Assembly: GCA_050250955.1 (NCBI GenBank)
Contig: JBFWNR010000002.1
Span: 248,001 to 312,000, forward strand
Source: CAWAYR01 sp050250955
GTDB lineage: Bacteria > Acidobacteriota > Vicinamibacteria > Vicinamibacterales > UBA2999
Length of the DNA: 64,000 nucleotides
Direction: 5' to 3'
How positions within the stretch are numbered: the first letter of the stretch is position 1; each line of letters starts with the position of its first letter. Under the pieces are notes generated by a model. It worked only from the letters and a program-made list of their open reading frames with translations. It was not told where the DNA came from and did not search any database. The position numbers and the translations under genes were made by a program. Positions 53,225-61,639 of this stretch are shown piece by piece.

Positions 53225-53259
53225 GTCTCGCGATGTCGCAGCACGTCGCGAGCTGTCGC
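53225..53259. repeat. Four GTCGC-type boxes at exact 10-bp period
   Basis: GTCTC at 53225 and GTCGC at 53235, 53245 and 53255, each 10 bp apart, in the intergenic space upstream of the HicB gene. A similar array occurs at 56346-56380. Confidence 0.55.
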
Positions 53260-53270
53260 GCGATCCGAGG

Positions 53271-55232
53271 TCAGCCGGCCACCGGCCGCCGGGCCTGGTC
53301 GAAGCGGGCGATCTGATCGCGCGTGCCGAGCACGGCCACGAGGTCGCCGCGCTCGAGTACCGAGTCGCCATCCGGATTCGAGATGAGTCGGCCCTCGCGG
53401 ATGATGCCCACCACCGACACGCCGGTCGTCGAGCGCAGCCGCAGGCTGGCCAGCGTCCGCCCGTCGAGCGGGCTGCCGGTCGGCACGCTCACCCACGTGA
53501 AGTCGAGCTGGCGGGCAATCTCGCCGATCTGCGACATCAGCGCCAGCGGCGACTCGCCGCTGTGCGAGTAGCGCTCGTGGCGGATGGCGCTGGCCACGGT
53601 CAGGATCTCCTGCGCCGGGACGTTGAAGCGCAGCAGCGCCTGCCGGGCCATCTCGATCGCCGCTTCGAACTCGGGCGAGGTCACTTCCTGGATGCCGAGT
53701 CCGTAGAGGGCGCGGACCGCCTCGATGCCGTCGGCACGGGCGATGATCGGCACGTCGGCGCGGACCACCCGGGCCGCCGACACGATGGCGCGCACGTCGG
53801 GGAACGCCGGCACGGTGACGAGGATGGCGCGGGCGTGCTCGACGCCGGCCGCGTCGAGCACCACCGGCTGGGTGGCGTCGCCGTAGATCACCGGCAGCCC
53901 GGCCCGACGCGCCTGTTGCACCCGACGGTCGTCCGACTCGACGATCACGAACGGCAGGCCGAGCGGATGCAGGGCATCGGCGATGCTGCGACCGACCCGG
54001 CCGGCGCCGCAGATCACCACCTGATCGCGCAGCCCGTGCTCGGGCAGGTTGATGGCCTCGAAGGTCTCGCGGCTGCGCTTGGGCCACAGCCGCTCGTAGA
54101 GCGCCGGCACGTAGCCGGAGACGACCGGCGTCAGCACCATGGTCACGACCGCGGCGTTCATCGCCAGGTTGTAGACGTCGGCCGACAGTGCCCCGCTGGT
54201 CAGGCCGACCCGCGCCAGCACGAAGGCGAACTCGCCGACCTGGAACAGGGTGAGGCCGACGGCCAGCGGCACCACGTTCCAGTAGCCGAAGGCGCGGACG
54301 ACGGCGGCGAGGATGAGCGCCTTCCCCACCACCACCGCAGCGACGACCACCGAGAGCGCGCCGAGCTGGTCCCACAGGCGGACCGGGTCGAGCAGCATGC
54401 CGACCGAGACGAAGAACAGCATGCCGAACAGGTCGCGCAGCGGCGCCACGTCGCTGAGCGCCTGGTGCGCGTATTCGGACTCGCTGACCACCAGGCCGGC
54501 CACGAAGGCGCCGATCGCCATCGACAGGCCGACCTGTCCCGCCAGCACGCCGACGCCCACCGCCAGGCTGATCGTGGCGAGGAAGAACAGCTCGCGCGAG
54601 TTCCACTGGGCAACCCAGGCCATCAGGCGCGGCACCACCCGGGTGGCCGAGAAGACGATGACGCCGAGCAGCAGCGCGGCGCGGCCGGCGGCGACCGCCA
54701 CCTTGAACAGCCCGCCGGCCGGGTCGCTCAACTCGGGCAGGACGATCATCAGCGGCACCACCGCCAGGTCCTGCACCACCAGGATGCCGAGCATCACCCG
54801 GCTCGACAGCGTGCCGAGCCGGCCCTGAGCCTGGATGGTCTTGAGCGCCACCATCGTGCTCGACAGCGAGATGATGGCGCCGAACCACAGCGCCGGCTGC
54901 CACTCCCAGCCCAGGCCGACGCCCAGCCCCACGCCGAGCGCGATGGTCGTCAGGATCTGGATCACCCCGCCGATGAGCGCCACCCGCCGCACCGGCGCCA
55001 GCTCGCCGAACGACACCTCGAGGCCGAGCGAAAAGAGCAGCAGCTCGACGCCGAGCTCGGCCAGCCGCTCGATGTCGTGGGTGTTGTCCACCGACGGCCC
55101 GACGCTGAACGGCCCGACGATCACCCCGGCCAGGATGTAGCCGACGATGAGCGGCTGGCCGAGCCGCTGGGCCAGGAACCCGCCGCCCAGGGCCGCGAGC
55201 AGGACGAGGGCGAGGTCGGCGACCAGATCCAT
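53271..55232 (-). CDS. Kef-type K+/H+ antiporter with TrkA-N and TrkA-C domains
   Basis: The 653-residue protein has a CPA2 antiporter membrane domain (about residues 1-390: VGYILAGVIVGPF, GLEVSFGELAPVRR and FAFVLARVGL). A Rossmann TrkA-N domain follows near residue 412 (VVICGAGRVGRSIADAL), and a TrkA-C domain near 560-640 (DGRTLASLRLRSTTGVSVVG). It exchanges K+ or Na+ for protons across the inner membrane and may be gated by NAD(H). ATG 55232 lies 8 nt past the yjbQ stop, so yjbQ and this gene are co-transcribed. Confidence 0.88.
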   Translation of the reverse strand: MDLVADLALVLLAALGGGFLAQRLGQPLIVGYILAGVIVGPFSVGPSVDNTHDIERLAELGVELLLFSLGLEVSFGELAPVRRVALIGGVIQILTTIALGVGLGVGLGWEWQPALWFGAIISLSSTMVALKTIQAQGRLGTLSSRVMLGILVVQDLAVVPLMIVLPELSDPAGGLFKVAVAAGRAALLLGVIVFSATRVVPRLMAWVAQWNSRELFFLATISLAVGVGVLAGQVGLSMAIGAFVAGLVVSESEYAHQALSDVAPLRDLFGMLFFVSVGMLLDPVRLWDQLGALSVVVAAVVVGKALILAAVVRAFGYWNVVPLAVGLTLFQVGEFAFVLARVGLTSGALSADVYNLAMNAAVVTMVLTPVVSGYVPALYERLWPKRSRETFEAINLPEHGLRDQVVICGAGRVGRSIADALHPLGLPFVIVESDDRRVQQARRAGLPVIYGDATQPVVLDAAGVEHARAILVTVPAFPDVRAIVSAARVVRADVPIIARADGIEAVRALYGLGIQEVTSPEFEAAIEMARQALLRFNVPAQEILTVASAIRHERYSHSGESPLALMSQIGEIARQLDFTWVSVPTGSPLDGRTLASLRLRSTTGVSVVGIIREGRLISNPDGDSVLERGDLVAVLGTRDQIARFDQARRPVAG

Positions 55233-55240
55233 CTGGTCGC

Positions 55241-55654
55241 CTATTCTCCCATCACCTTCACCACCACCCGCTTGCGGCGCTGGCCGTCGAACTCGGCGTA
55301 GAAGAGCTGTTCCCACGGCCCCAGATCGAGGTCGCCAGCGGTGATCGGCACGATCACCTGGTGACCCATCAGCGTGCGCTTCAGGTGGGCGTCGGCGTTG
55401 TCCTCACCGGTCTGGTGATGCCGGTATGGCAGGCCGGCCGGCGCGAGCTTCTCGAGCCAGACCTGGAAGTCGTGGATGAGCCCGTCCTCCCAGTCGTTGA
55501 CGTAGACGGCCGCGGTGATGTGCATCGCCGACACCAGCACCATGCCGTCGGTGATGCCGCTCTTCTGCACGATGGCGCGGACCTCGTCGGTGATGCGGAC
55601 GAACTCCTGGCGGCGGGCGGTGGTGAACCACAGGTAGTCGGTGAAGGTGGCCAT
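55241..55654 (-). CDS. yjbQ: YjbQ family protein (secondary thiamine-phosphate synthase-like)
   Basis: The 137-residue protein carries family motifs: DGMVLVSAMHITAAVYVND with its histidine, HHQTGEDNADAHLKRTLMGH, and GPWEQLFYAEFDG. YjbQ members have weak thiamine-phosphate synthase activity in vitro, though the cellular role is unclear. The ATG at 55654 lies just 8 nt from the GTATAATC element that also serves the divergent gene. Confidence 0.85.
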   Translation of the reverse strand: MATFTDYLWFTTARRQEFVRITDEVRAIVQKSGITDGMVLVSAMHITAAVYVNDWEDGLIHDFQVWLEKLAPAGLPYRHHQTGEDNADAHLKRTLMGHQVIVPITAGDLDLGPWEQLFYAEFDGQRRKRVVVKVMGE

Positions 55655-55661
55655 GCGTTCG

Positions 55662-55667
55662 TATAAT
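55662..55667 (+). promoter_or_regulatory. -10 hexamer TATAAT between yjbQ and the membrane protein, predicted leaderless
   Basis: A consensus TATAAT on the plus strand ends 9 nt before ATG 55677. The GGGG in the gap is a weak ribosome-binding candidate. The same AT-rich octamer is close enough to the yjbQ start to serve both directions. Confidence 0.45.
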
Positions 55668-55676
55668 CCCGGGGCG

Positions 55677-56423
55677 ATGGACGTGGACGCAACCGCCGGA
55701 CCGTTGGCCGCGGTCGGCGACCACGAGGCGGCGCGCCGGGCGGTGGTGCCGCTGGCGCTGGCCACCCTCGCCGTCGGCATCCCCCTCGACGCCTCGGCGG
55801 CGTGGTGGGCGCAGCCGGTGGTGTCGCTGTGGACCTGGGGTGTGCTGCTGTGGATCGCCGCCGGCGCCGGCGCGGCCGAGCGCCGCGCCTTGGCCGCCTG
55901 CGTGGTGCTGGCCACCTCGGGCGAGGTGTTCCTCAAGGACGTCTGGGGCCTCTACGAGTACCGGCTCCACAACCTGCCGCTCTTCATCCCGCCGGGCCAT
56001 GCCCTGGTCTACGCCGCGGCCAGCCGGCTGGGGCGGGCGGCGCCCGGCTGGCTGCCGGGCGCGGTCGGCGCCGGCTTCGTCGTCTACGCGGTGGCGGCAG
56101 CCGCCACCGGCCTGGACACGTTCGGCATCCCGTGGTGCCTGGCCTTTCTCGGCTACCTGGCGGTGAGCGGCAACCGCCGGTTGTGCGCCACCCTGTTTCT
56201 CGTCGCGCTCGCCATCGAGCTCTACGGCACCGCGCTCGGCGGCTGGCGCTACGTCACCGTCGAGCCGTGGTTCGGCCTCACCACCACCAACCCGCCGGTG
56301 TGGATCGGCGCGGTCTACTGCACCCTCGAGTCCCTGGTGCGGCTCGTCGCGGGACGTCGCGAATCGTCGCAAGTCGTTGCCCGCAAATCGCTTGCAGGAC
56401 GCCCGGCAGGCGCGCTACTGTGA
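55677..56423 (+). CDS. Integral membrane protein, function unknown
   Basis: The 248-residue protein has about seven hydrophobic segments. A conserved-looking cytoplasmic or periplasmic segment (EVFLKDVWGLYEYRLHNLPL, FIPPGHALVYAAASRLG) and a C-terminal TTTNPPVWIGAVYCTLE suggest a lipid-facing enzyme or carotenoid-type synthase, but I do not recognise a family. It precedes a Tat sulfite-oxidase-like gene by 44 nt on the same strand and could be its membrane partner; that is inference. Confidence 0.6.
   Translation: MDVDATAGPLAAVGDHEAARRAVVPLALATLAVGIPLDASAAWWAQPVVSLWTWGVLLWIAAGAGAAERRALAACVVLATSGEVFLKDVWGLYEYRLHNLPLFIPPGHALVYAAASRLGRAAPGWLPGAVGAGFVVYAVAAAATGLDTFGIPWCLAFLGYLAVSGNRRLCATLFLVALAIELYGTALGGWRYVTVEPWFGLTTTNPPVWIGAVYCTLESLVRLVAGRRESSQVVARKSLAGRPAGALL
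56346..56380. repeat. Four GTCGC-type boxes at exact 10-bp period upstream of the sulfite-oxidase-like gene
   Basis: GTCGC at 56346, 56356 and 56366, and GTTGC at 56376, all 10 bp apart, directly before a candidate -35 at 56392. They overlap the end of the membrane-protein gene, so coding constraint could contribute. Confidence 0.5.
56392..56421 (+). promoter_or_regulatory. Candidate promoter of the sulfite-oxidase-like gene
   Basis: TTGCAG (56392-56397) and TACTGT (56416-56421) with an 18-bp spacer. A leader of about 40 nt with AAAGGG precedes ATG 56468. Confidence 0.4.
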
Positions 56424-56467
56424 ATGCGCTCAAGGCAGGCTAGCGGGCCATTCTGAAAGGGCTGATC

Positions 56468-57628
56468 ATGGACGTGCAGCACACTCGGCGGGACCTTCTT
56501 CGCGGCGGATTGGCGGCAGCCGGACTCGGCATGATCGGCGTGCCGGAGTGGGTGTTGCCGGCGCTGGCGCAAGGCGCCACCGTCGTCCCCTTCCTCGAAT
56601 TCCCCGAGGCCTTCAACGCCACCCCGGCGCCCGACCGCCGGCTGTTCGACACCCGCACGCTCACCTCCTTCACCACCCCGAAGGACCAGTTCTTCACCAC
56701 GCAGCATTACGGGCACCCGGTGCTCGACGAGGCCACCTTCAAGCTGAAGGTGTCGGGCCTGGTCAACCGCGCCCGCGACTTCTCGATGGCCGACCTCAAG
56801 GCCATGCCCAAGGGCGAGGTGATGTTCGGCTTCGAGTGCTCGGGCAACCGGGCGCCGATCCAGGGCCTGTGCAGCAACGGCAAGTGGACCGGCGTGCCGC
56901 TGGCGGCGCTGCTCAAGACCGTCGGCGTCAAGGACAACGCCCGCGAGTTCGTCTTCCTCGGCGCCGACCACGGCGTCGAAGAGGTCGAGTGGCGGACGCA
57001 GAAATACAGCCTCGACCAGCAGTTCGGCCGCAGCATGCCGCGCGACAAGGCGCTGTCGCCCGAGCCGCTGGTGGCCTACGCCTACAACGACGAGCCGCTC
57101 ACCCGCCACCAGGGCTTCCCGCTGCGCCTGATCGTGCCGGGCTGGTACGGCGTCGCCAACGTCAAGTGGCTGTCGGACATCGTCGTCCAGCAGGACCCCT
57201 ACCTCGGCAAGTACCAGGCCCGCTGGTATCGCACCGTCAAGGGCGAGATGGTCAACGGCGAGATGAAGTGGATGGAGAGCGCCGTCACCCACCTGCAGCT
57301 CAAGTCGTTCGTCGCCCGCGTCACCAAGGAAGGCAGCACCCACAAGGTGGTCGGCATCGCCATGAACGACGGCACGCCGATGAAGTCGGTCGAGGTGAAG
57401 GTGGACGACGGCCCGTGGCAGCCGGCCACATGGGACAAGCAGAACAGCAGGTTCTCGTGGAAGCTGTTCCACTTCGACTGGAACGGCGCCACCCCCGGCG
57501 AGCACACCATCGTGTCGCGGGTCACCGACGCCAACGGGCTGGTCCAGCCGACCGAGAAGGAGCTCGAGAACAAGAAGTCGTTCCTCGAGCACAACGCGCA
57601 GCACGTGCGCCGGGTGATGATCAGCTGA
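56468..57628 (+). CDS. Tat-exported molybdopterin-dependent sulfite-oxidase-like enzyme
   Basis: The 386-residue protein begins with a Tat signal (TRRDLLRGGLAAAGLG). The molybdopterin domain contains the Mo-ligating Cys124 in GFECSGNRAP, plus HRQ-type substrate-side residues such as RHQGFPLRLIVPGWYG. The C-terminal Mo-co dimerisation domain (KSVEVKVDDGPW, WNGATPGEHTIVSRVTD) is complete. It could oxidise sulfite or reduce a sulfoxide. No heme-c or MsrQ-like partner is adjacent. A terminator follows. Confidence 0.9.
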   Translation: MDVQHTRRDLLRGGLAAAGLGMIGVPEWVLPALAQGATVVPFLEFPEAFNATPAPDRRLFDTRTLTSFTTPKDQFFTTQHYGHPVLDEATFKLKVSGLVNRARDFSMADLKAMPKGEVMFGFECSGNRAPIQGLCSNGKWTGVPLAALLKTVGVKDNAREFVFLGADHGVEEVEWRTQKYSLDQQFGRSMPRDKALSPEPLVAYAYNDEPLTRHQGFPLRLIVPGWYGVANVKWLSDIVVQQDPYLGKYQARWYRTVKGEMVNGEMKWMESAVTHLQLKSFVARVTKEGSTHKVVGIAMNDGTPMKSVEVKVDDGPWQPATWDKQNSRFSWKLFHFDWNGATPGEHTIVSRVTDANGLVQPTEKELENKKSFLEHNAQHVRRVMIS

Positions 57629-57679
57629 CGCCCGAACAGCGTCTGGCCGCCAGGGGCTGGCGGTCAGGTCCTACCGGAG

Positions 57680-57705
57680 ACGGGCCGTGGATGTCCACGG
57701 CCCGT
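57680..57705. terminator. Bidirectional terminator, 12-bp perfect palindromic stem
   Basis: ACGGGCCGTGGA pairs with its complement across a 2-nt centre, between convergent genes, with TTTCC after it on the plus strand. A degenerate AGGGGCT/GGCGGTC stretch lies between the upstream stop and this hairpin. Confidence 0.65.
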
Positions 57706-57723
57706 TTCCACGTACGGTGAGGC

Positions 57724-59256
57724 TCAGCGCACCCCCGCGCCTCCTGCCGGCGCCGCCACCACCAGCTCGCGCAGCGCGGCCAGCTCGGCGCGCAGGACGG
57801 CGAGCTCGGCCTCGAGGGCGGCGTGCTCGCGCGCGAGGGCGCCCACGCCCGCCAGCGCGATCCCGTCGGCGTCGATGGTGCTGATGCGCAACGGATCCTC
57901 GCCCAGCCCGAACGCGGCATGGAAATCCTGCGCCGTCGGCCCGACGTGCCGGACGCCGGCATCCTGCATCCGGTAGTTCCACTCGCGAATCGGCATCGCG
58001 GCGAGCCTGGCGAGCAGGTCGTCGCCGTCGAGGTCGCGGAAGTTCTCCTTGCTGTTCACGTCCGACAGCGACGACCACGCGCTGGCGCCGGGCGCCAGCC
58101 GCACGCCGGCGGTCAGGTCCGGGTTCGAGTAGAACGCCGTGCCGCCGGCCGCACGAATCGCGAACTCGTTCGCGGTGAGGGATCGGAACAGGGTGGCCGA
58201 CGAGCGATCGGCGTAGACGAACGAGCCGGTCGCGCCGGCCGACGTCCCGGCGTGGGTGCCAATCGCGACGCTGTAGGCGCCGTCGGCGACCACGCCGACG
58301 CCAATCGCCACCGAGCGGGGGCCGGCGGCGCGCACGCCGATCTGCTGCGCGGCATCGCCGCCGAGGGCGATGCTCTCGTCGCCAGACGCCACCGCCTTGT
58401 ACCCGAACGCGAGGCTTCGGGCTCCCCAGGCCTCGGACTCGAAGCCGCCGGCCAACGCGGCCTGTCCCGCCGTGTAGGTGCTGGAACCGAACACGACGCT
58501 CTCGTTGCCGTCGGCGAGGGTATTGGTGCCGAACGCGACGCTCTGCGAGGCGCGGGCCTTGGCCTGATGGCCCGCGGCGAAGCTCTTGGTGCCGCCGGCC
58601 GAGGTCTGGAAACCGAAGGCGACGGCGCCGTCCCCGGTCGCCATGGTGTCGTGGCCGAAGGCGGCGCTGTGCCGGCCGACGTTCAGCTCGTCCCAGGAGT
58701 CGTTGGTGGTCGAGCCGACCCGAAACGCGGCCCGCTTGGGAAACCACATCATGCGGGTGCCGGGGCCCGACGCCGGAATGGTGCCGGCGTCGACCGCGCC
58801 CGCGGCCAGGAAACCGCCGTCGGCCTGCAGTCCGAACGCCGGCGGGATCATGGCGGCACCCGTCGGCACCGGCCGCGGACTGCCGCCGGTCCGCTGGTTG
58901 AACGCGAACGTCCCGGTGTTGCCGTCGCTGTCGGTCCACGGTCCGGTGAGGCCGCCCATCGTGATGCGCGCTTCCAGATGGATACCTCGGCCGCCGGGAG
59001 AGGTGACGAGATTCATGCCGAAGCCGATGGTGCCGTCCGGGTTTGGCGTGGCCACGCCGGTCAGCGGTGCGCGGGTGGCGGCGCCGCACTGGTCGTCGAA
59101 CCCCTCGACCGTATAGACCCCGGCCACACCGGTGACGTTCACGGACACGACGTTGCAGTACGGCTGCAGCTGCCAGCTGAACGTGCCGAGTGACTGGGCG
59201 AAGGCGGGAGCGGCGGTGACGGCGACCGCCACGGAAGCAAGAAGCAAACGGAACAT
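57724..59256 (-). CDS. YadA-like head protein with C-terminal S74 intramolecular chaperone
   Basis: The 510-residue protein has a signal peptide and a beta-sheet N-terminal part. The middle holds YadA/Hia-type head repeats (SVAFGTNTLADGNESVVFGS, SLAFGYKAVASGDESIALGG). The end is an S74 peptidase/chaperone domain (DVNSKENFRDLDGDDLLARL) with its Ser/Lys dyad in the SDxNSK stretch near residue 398, then a short leucine-rich coiled coil. S74 domains trimerise and cut themselves off phage tail spikes. A membrane anchor is not seen. AGGAG precedes ATG 59256. Confidence 0.85.
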   Translation of the reverse strand: MFRLLLASVAVAVTAAPAFAQSLGTFSWQLQPYCNVVSVNVTGVAGVYTVEGFDDQCGAATRAPLTGVATPNPDGTIGFGMNLVTSPGGRGIHLEARITMGGLTGPWTDSDGNTGTFAFNQRTGGSPRPVPTGAAMIPPAFGLQADGGFLAAGAVDAGTIPASGPGTRMMWFPKRAAFRVGSTTNDSWDELNVGRHSAAFGHDTMATGDGAVAFGFQTSAGGTKSFAAGHQAKARASQSVAFGTNTLADGNESVVFGSSTYTAGQAALAGGFESEAWGARSLAFGYKAVASGDESIALGGDAAQQIGVRAAGPRSVAIGVGVVADGAYSVAIGTHAGTSAGATGSFVYADRSSATLFRSLTANEFAIRAAGGTAFYSNPDLTAGVRLAPGASAWSSLSDVNSKENFRDLDGDDLLARLAAMPIREWNYRMQDAGVRHVGPTAQDFHAAFGLGEDPLRISTIDADGIALAGVGALAREHAALEAELAVLRAELAALRELVVAAPAGGAGVR

Positions 59257-59465
59257 GGCACACGTCTCCTGTGTCAACGAGTCGTCAAGTGCCGGGCGGT
59301 CTGTCCCCGAGCGAGGACATTCGACGCGTCACCCGACGCGCAGAATGACGGCGGCCGTACGTGATGGACGCAGGGGGCCGGCGCGGGCGCGCGCCGTGCG
59401 TCCATCCGCCACCCGCGGCGTCTTACCTTTCGGGGAGCAGGAGGTGTATGGTGCCGGAGGCGCTG

Positions 59466-60152
59466 ATGGAGACAGGCCAGACAGACGTGGTCGACGCGGG
59501 AGCCGCGGCGCCGGCGGCGACCGACGCGGCGCTGTTGTGGGCGGAGTTCGGGCCCCCGCTCCGACGGTTCCTGGCTCGTCGCGTCCCGGCCGGGATCGAC
59601 CCCGACGATCTGGTCCAGGACGTGTTCGTCCGGGTGATCAGAAGCCTGGCCACGCTGCGCAGCACCGACCGCCCGGAGGCGTGGCTGTTCCAGATCGCGC
59701 GCAACGGCTTGCGCGATGCCCTCCGGGTGCGGTTGCGCCGCGACGGCCGCGCCGACCCGCTCGAGACCGACCCGCCCGCCGAGCCCGACCCGGCGGCCGA
59801 CCGCGCTGCGGAAGCCGACTTGGCGCCGTGCCTCAGTGGCATGGTCGGCCGGCTCGCCGAGCCCTACCGCACCGCGATCGTGCTGACGTCACTGCAGGGG
59901 GTGTCGCAGGCCGAGGCGGCGCGCCGGCTGGGGATCTCGTTCTCGGGGATGAAGTCGCGCGTGCAACGCGGCCGGGCGCAGCTGCGGGACATGCTGGTGT
60001 CGTGCTGCGCGGTCGCCCTGGACGCCCGCGGCGGCGTGTCCGACTTTCACGTCAAGCGCACCGGCGCCTGCGGCACCCCGGCCTCGACGGCGACGGGCTG
60101 CGGCGCGACCGGGTGCGGACCGCGCGCGGGCTCGCACACGTCGATGGCGTGA
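59466..60152 (+). CDS. ECF-type RNA polymerase sigma factor (SigZ-like)
   Basis: The 228-residue protein has sigma region 2 (DDLVQDVFVRVIRSLATLRS) and region 4 helix-turn-helix (EAARRLGISFSGMKSRVQRG). A Cys-bearing C-terminal tail of about 30 residues (three Cys in GACGTPAS and CGATGCG) recalls SigZ-like factors. No anti-sigma gene is adjacent. Two starts fit; ATG 59466, with GGAGG 5 nt away, is preferred over 59448. It is divergent from the S74 protein gene, which is a candidate target. Confidence 0.8.
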   Translation: METGQTDVVDAGAAAPAATDAALLWAEFGPPLRRFLARRVPAGIDPDDLVQDVFVRVIRSLATLRSTDRPEAWLFQIARNGLRDALRVRLRRDGRADPLETDPPAEPDPAADRAAEADLAPCLSGMVGRLAEPYRTAIVLTSLQGVSQAEAARRLGISFSGMKSRVQRGRAQLRDMLVSCCAVALDARGGVSDFHVKRTGACGTPASTATGCGATGCGPRAGSHTSMA

Positions 60153-60178
60153 CACCGGCGTTCTGCGCGCCGCCGGTG
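60153..60178. terminator. Hairpin after the sigma factor gene
   Basis: An 8-bp stem (60153-60160 with 60171-60178) with a 10-nt loop starts right after the stop codon. No T-run follows. Confidence 0.4.
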
Positions 60179-60228
60179 GACGTGCCGCACACCGGCGTGC
60201 CGATCGCGCCGGGACGCAGCGGAAAGGG

Positions 60229-61548
60229 TCAGCGCGCGGCGGCAGTCGTCGCGAAGGTGCCGGGCAGGTCGGCCCTGGTGGCACGGAGGATCTCGAGGAT
60301 CGCCTGACGGTCGGCCGGGCTGAGATGGCGGTACTTCGCGCTGGTGTCCCGGCCGGAGAGCACGGTCCACAGCCGCTCGTAGACGGCGCGCTTCATTGGC
60401 GGGGGCAGGGCCTCGAACGCCGTCGAGTAAATCGTATAGCTCAGCGGATAGCGCATCAGCCGACCGTCGAGCTGGAGCTGGCGCAGCGACCGCCCGGCGG
60501 CATCGGCGGGCCCGCGGCGCGCGAAGTCCTCGGCAAAGCCGCTGCTGCCCTTCACGACGCCCAGCGGCACCTCGTCGACGAAGAGCAGGTAGTCGGCCAG
60601 CTCGTCCACCGCGTCGGCTTCGCGCGGGGTCAAGACGTGGGTCGCCGCCGCGCCGCCGCCGCCGGCCAACCCCCAGGCCACGAGCCGGTACTCCCAGGCG
60701 GCCCGCGTCATCAGGTTCATCGCGTGGAGCTGGTGTTCGAGCACGAGCAGGGCAACCACGTCGCTGTACGGCGTCAGGTAGTCGCCCTCGTCGCGCACCC
60801 GTCCGGCCCCGGCCAGCGTCTTCAGCACCGGCGGCGGCGCCATCTGCTCGGGCGATGCGGCGTGCGGCCCCACCGGCGGCACGTTGCCCACGTGACGCGG
60901 CGGCACCCGGTCGCCGGTGACGTACCACCCGCCCCAGCGGCGGTCGAGCGGTTCGCGGTGATCGACCATCCCGCCGTTGGCGTAGTCGCGATCGCTCTTG
61001 CGCGGAAACGTGGTCAGCACGAACGGCCCCGGTACCGCCCGGGTGTCCCACGACAGGTGGCACGACAGGCACGTCTCGCTGCGATTGAAGCGCGGCGTCG
61101 GGCTCTCGGTCTGCGACAGCTGGTAGAACACCGTGCCCAGCGCCGGATCCTGCGCGGCGAGTTCGATGAGCGGCGCACCGCGGATGAACGCCACCGACAC
61201 GTCGTCGCCGAAGTAGATCGCCCGCGGGTTGGCCGGCGAGATGTGCGAGGCCTGGAAGCTGGTCTGCGAGTAGACCAGCCCCTGCGAGGTCGGCGACACC
61301 CCGAGCGCCTCGAGCACCGCCGGCAGGTAGCCGCGCGGCCCCGGCGTGTAGTCGAGGGTCACCTCGCCAGACGCCAGCCGCGCATTCAGGCGCGCCACGA
61401 CGTCGGTCGGCGCCGTCGCGCTGTAGTTCAGGGCCGGGTGGTGCCGCGACTCCTGGAAGGCGTCGTTGCGCTGCGCGGTCACGCCGACCGCGGTCAGCCA
61501 GACGGCGGCGAGCGCGGCGAGCAGGGGGAAGAACCGGACGGCGGACAT
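60229..61548 (-). CDS. Exported CxxCH-containing protein, function unknown
   Basis: The 439-residue protein has a signal peptide and one CLSCH heme-c motif near residue 160, followed by a conserved-looking segment (GMVDHREPLDRRWGGWYVTG) with possible distal residues. No other family was recognised. It may be a periplasmic c-type cytochrome related to large multi-domain heme proteins. TATCCT ends 7 nt before the ATG and no Shine-Dalgarno exists. Downstream neighbours on the opposite side of transcription are the HD-like and aminotransferase genes, all on the same strand. Confidence 0.7.
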   Translation of the reverse strand: MSAVRFFPLLAALAAVWLTAVGVTAQRNDAFQESRHHPALNYSATAPTDVVARLNARLASGEVTLDYTPGPRGYLPAVLEALGVSPTSQGLVYSQTSFQASHISPANPRAIYFGDDVSVAFIRGAPLIELAAQDPALGTVFYQLSQTESPTPRFNRSETCLSCHLSWDTRAVPGPFVLTTFPRKSDRDYANGGMVDHREPLDRRWGGWYVTGDRVPPRHVGNVPPVGPHAASPEQMAPPPVLKTLAGAGRVRDEGDYLTPYSDVVALLVLEHQLHAMNLMTRAAWEYRLVAWGLAGGGGAAATHVLTPREADAVDELADYLLFVDEVPLGVVKGSSGFAEDFARRGPADAAGRSLRQLQLDGRLMRYPLSYTIYSTAFEALPPPMKRAVYERLWTVLSGRDTSAKYRHLSPADRQAILEILRATRADLPGTFATTAAAR

Positions 61549-61555
61549 CTCGTTC

Positions 61556-61561
61556 AGGATA
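61556..61561 (-). promoter_or_regulatory. -10 hexamer of the CxxCH protein gene, predicted leaderless
   Basis: TATCCT on the minus strand, 7 nt before the ATG at 61548. Confidence 0.4.
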
Positions 61562-61639
61562 GCGCGGCACGAGGCGCGGGTGGCGCCGGGCGGGGGTGAC
61601 CGGCGACAGGACCCGCGCGTCCTGCCGCCGGCGGGCCAC

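Noticed and set aside
57724..59256. Prophage tail-fibre gene
   Set aside because: There are no other phage genes, and the protein has a signal peptide and YadA-like head repeats. A surface protein is the better reading.
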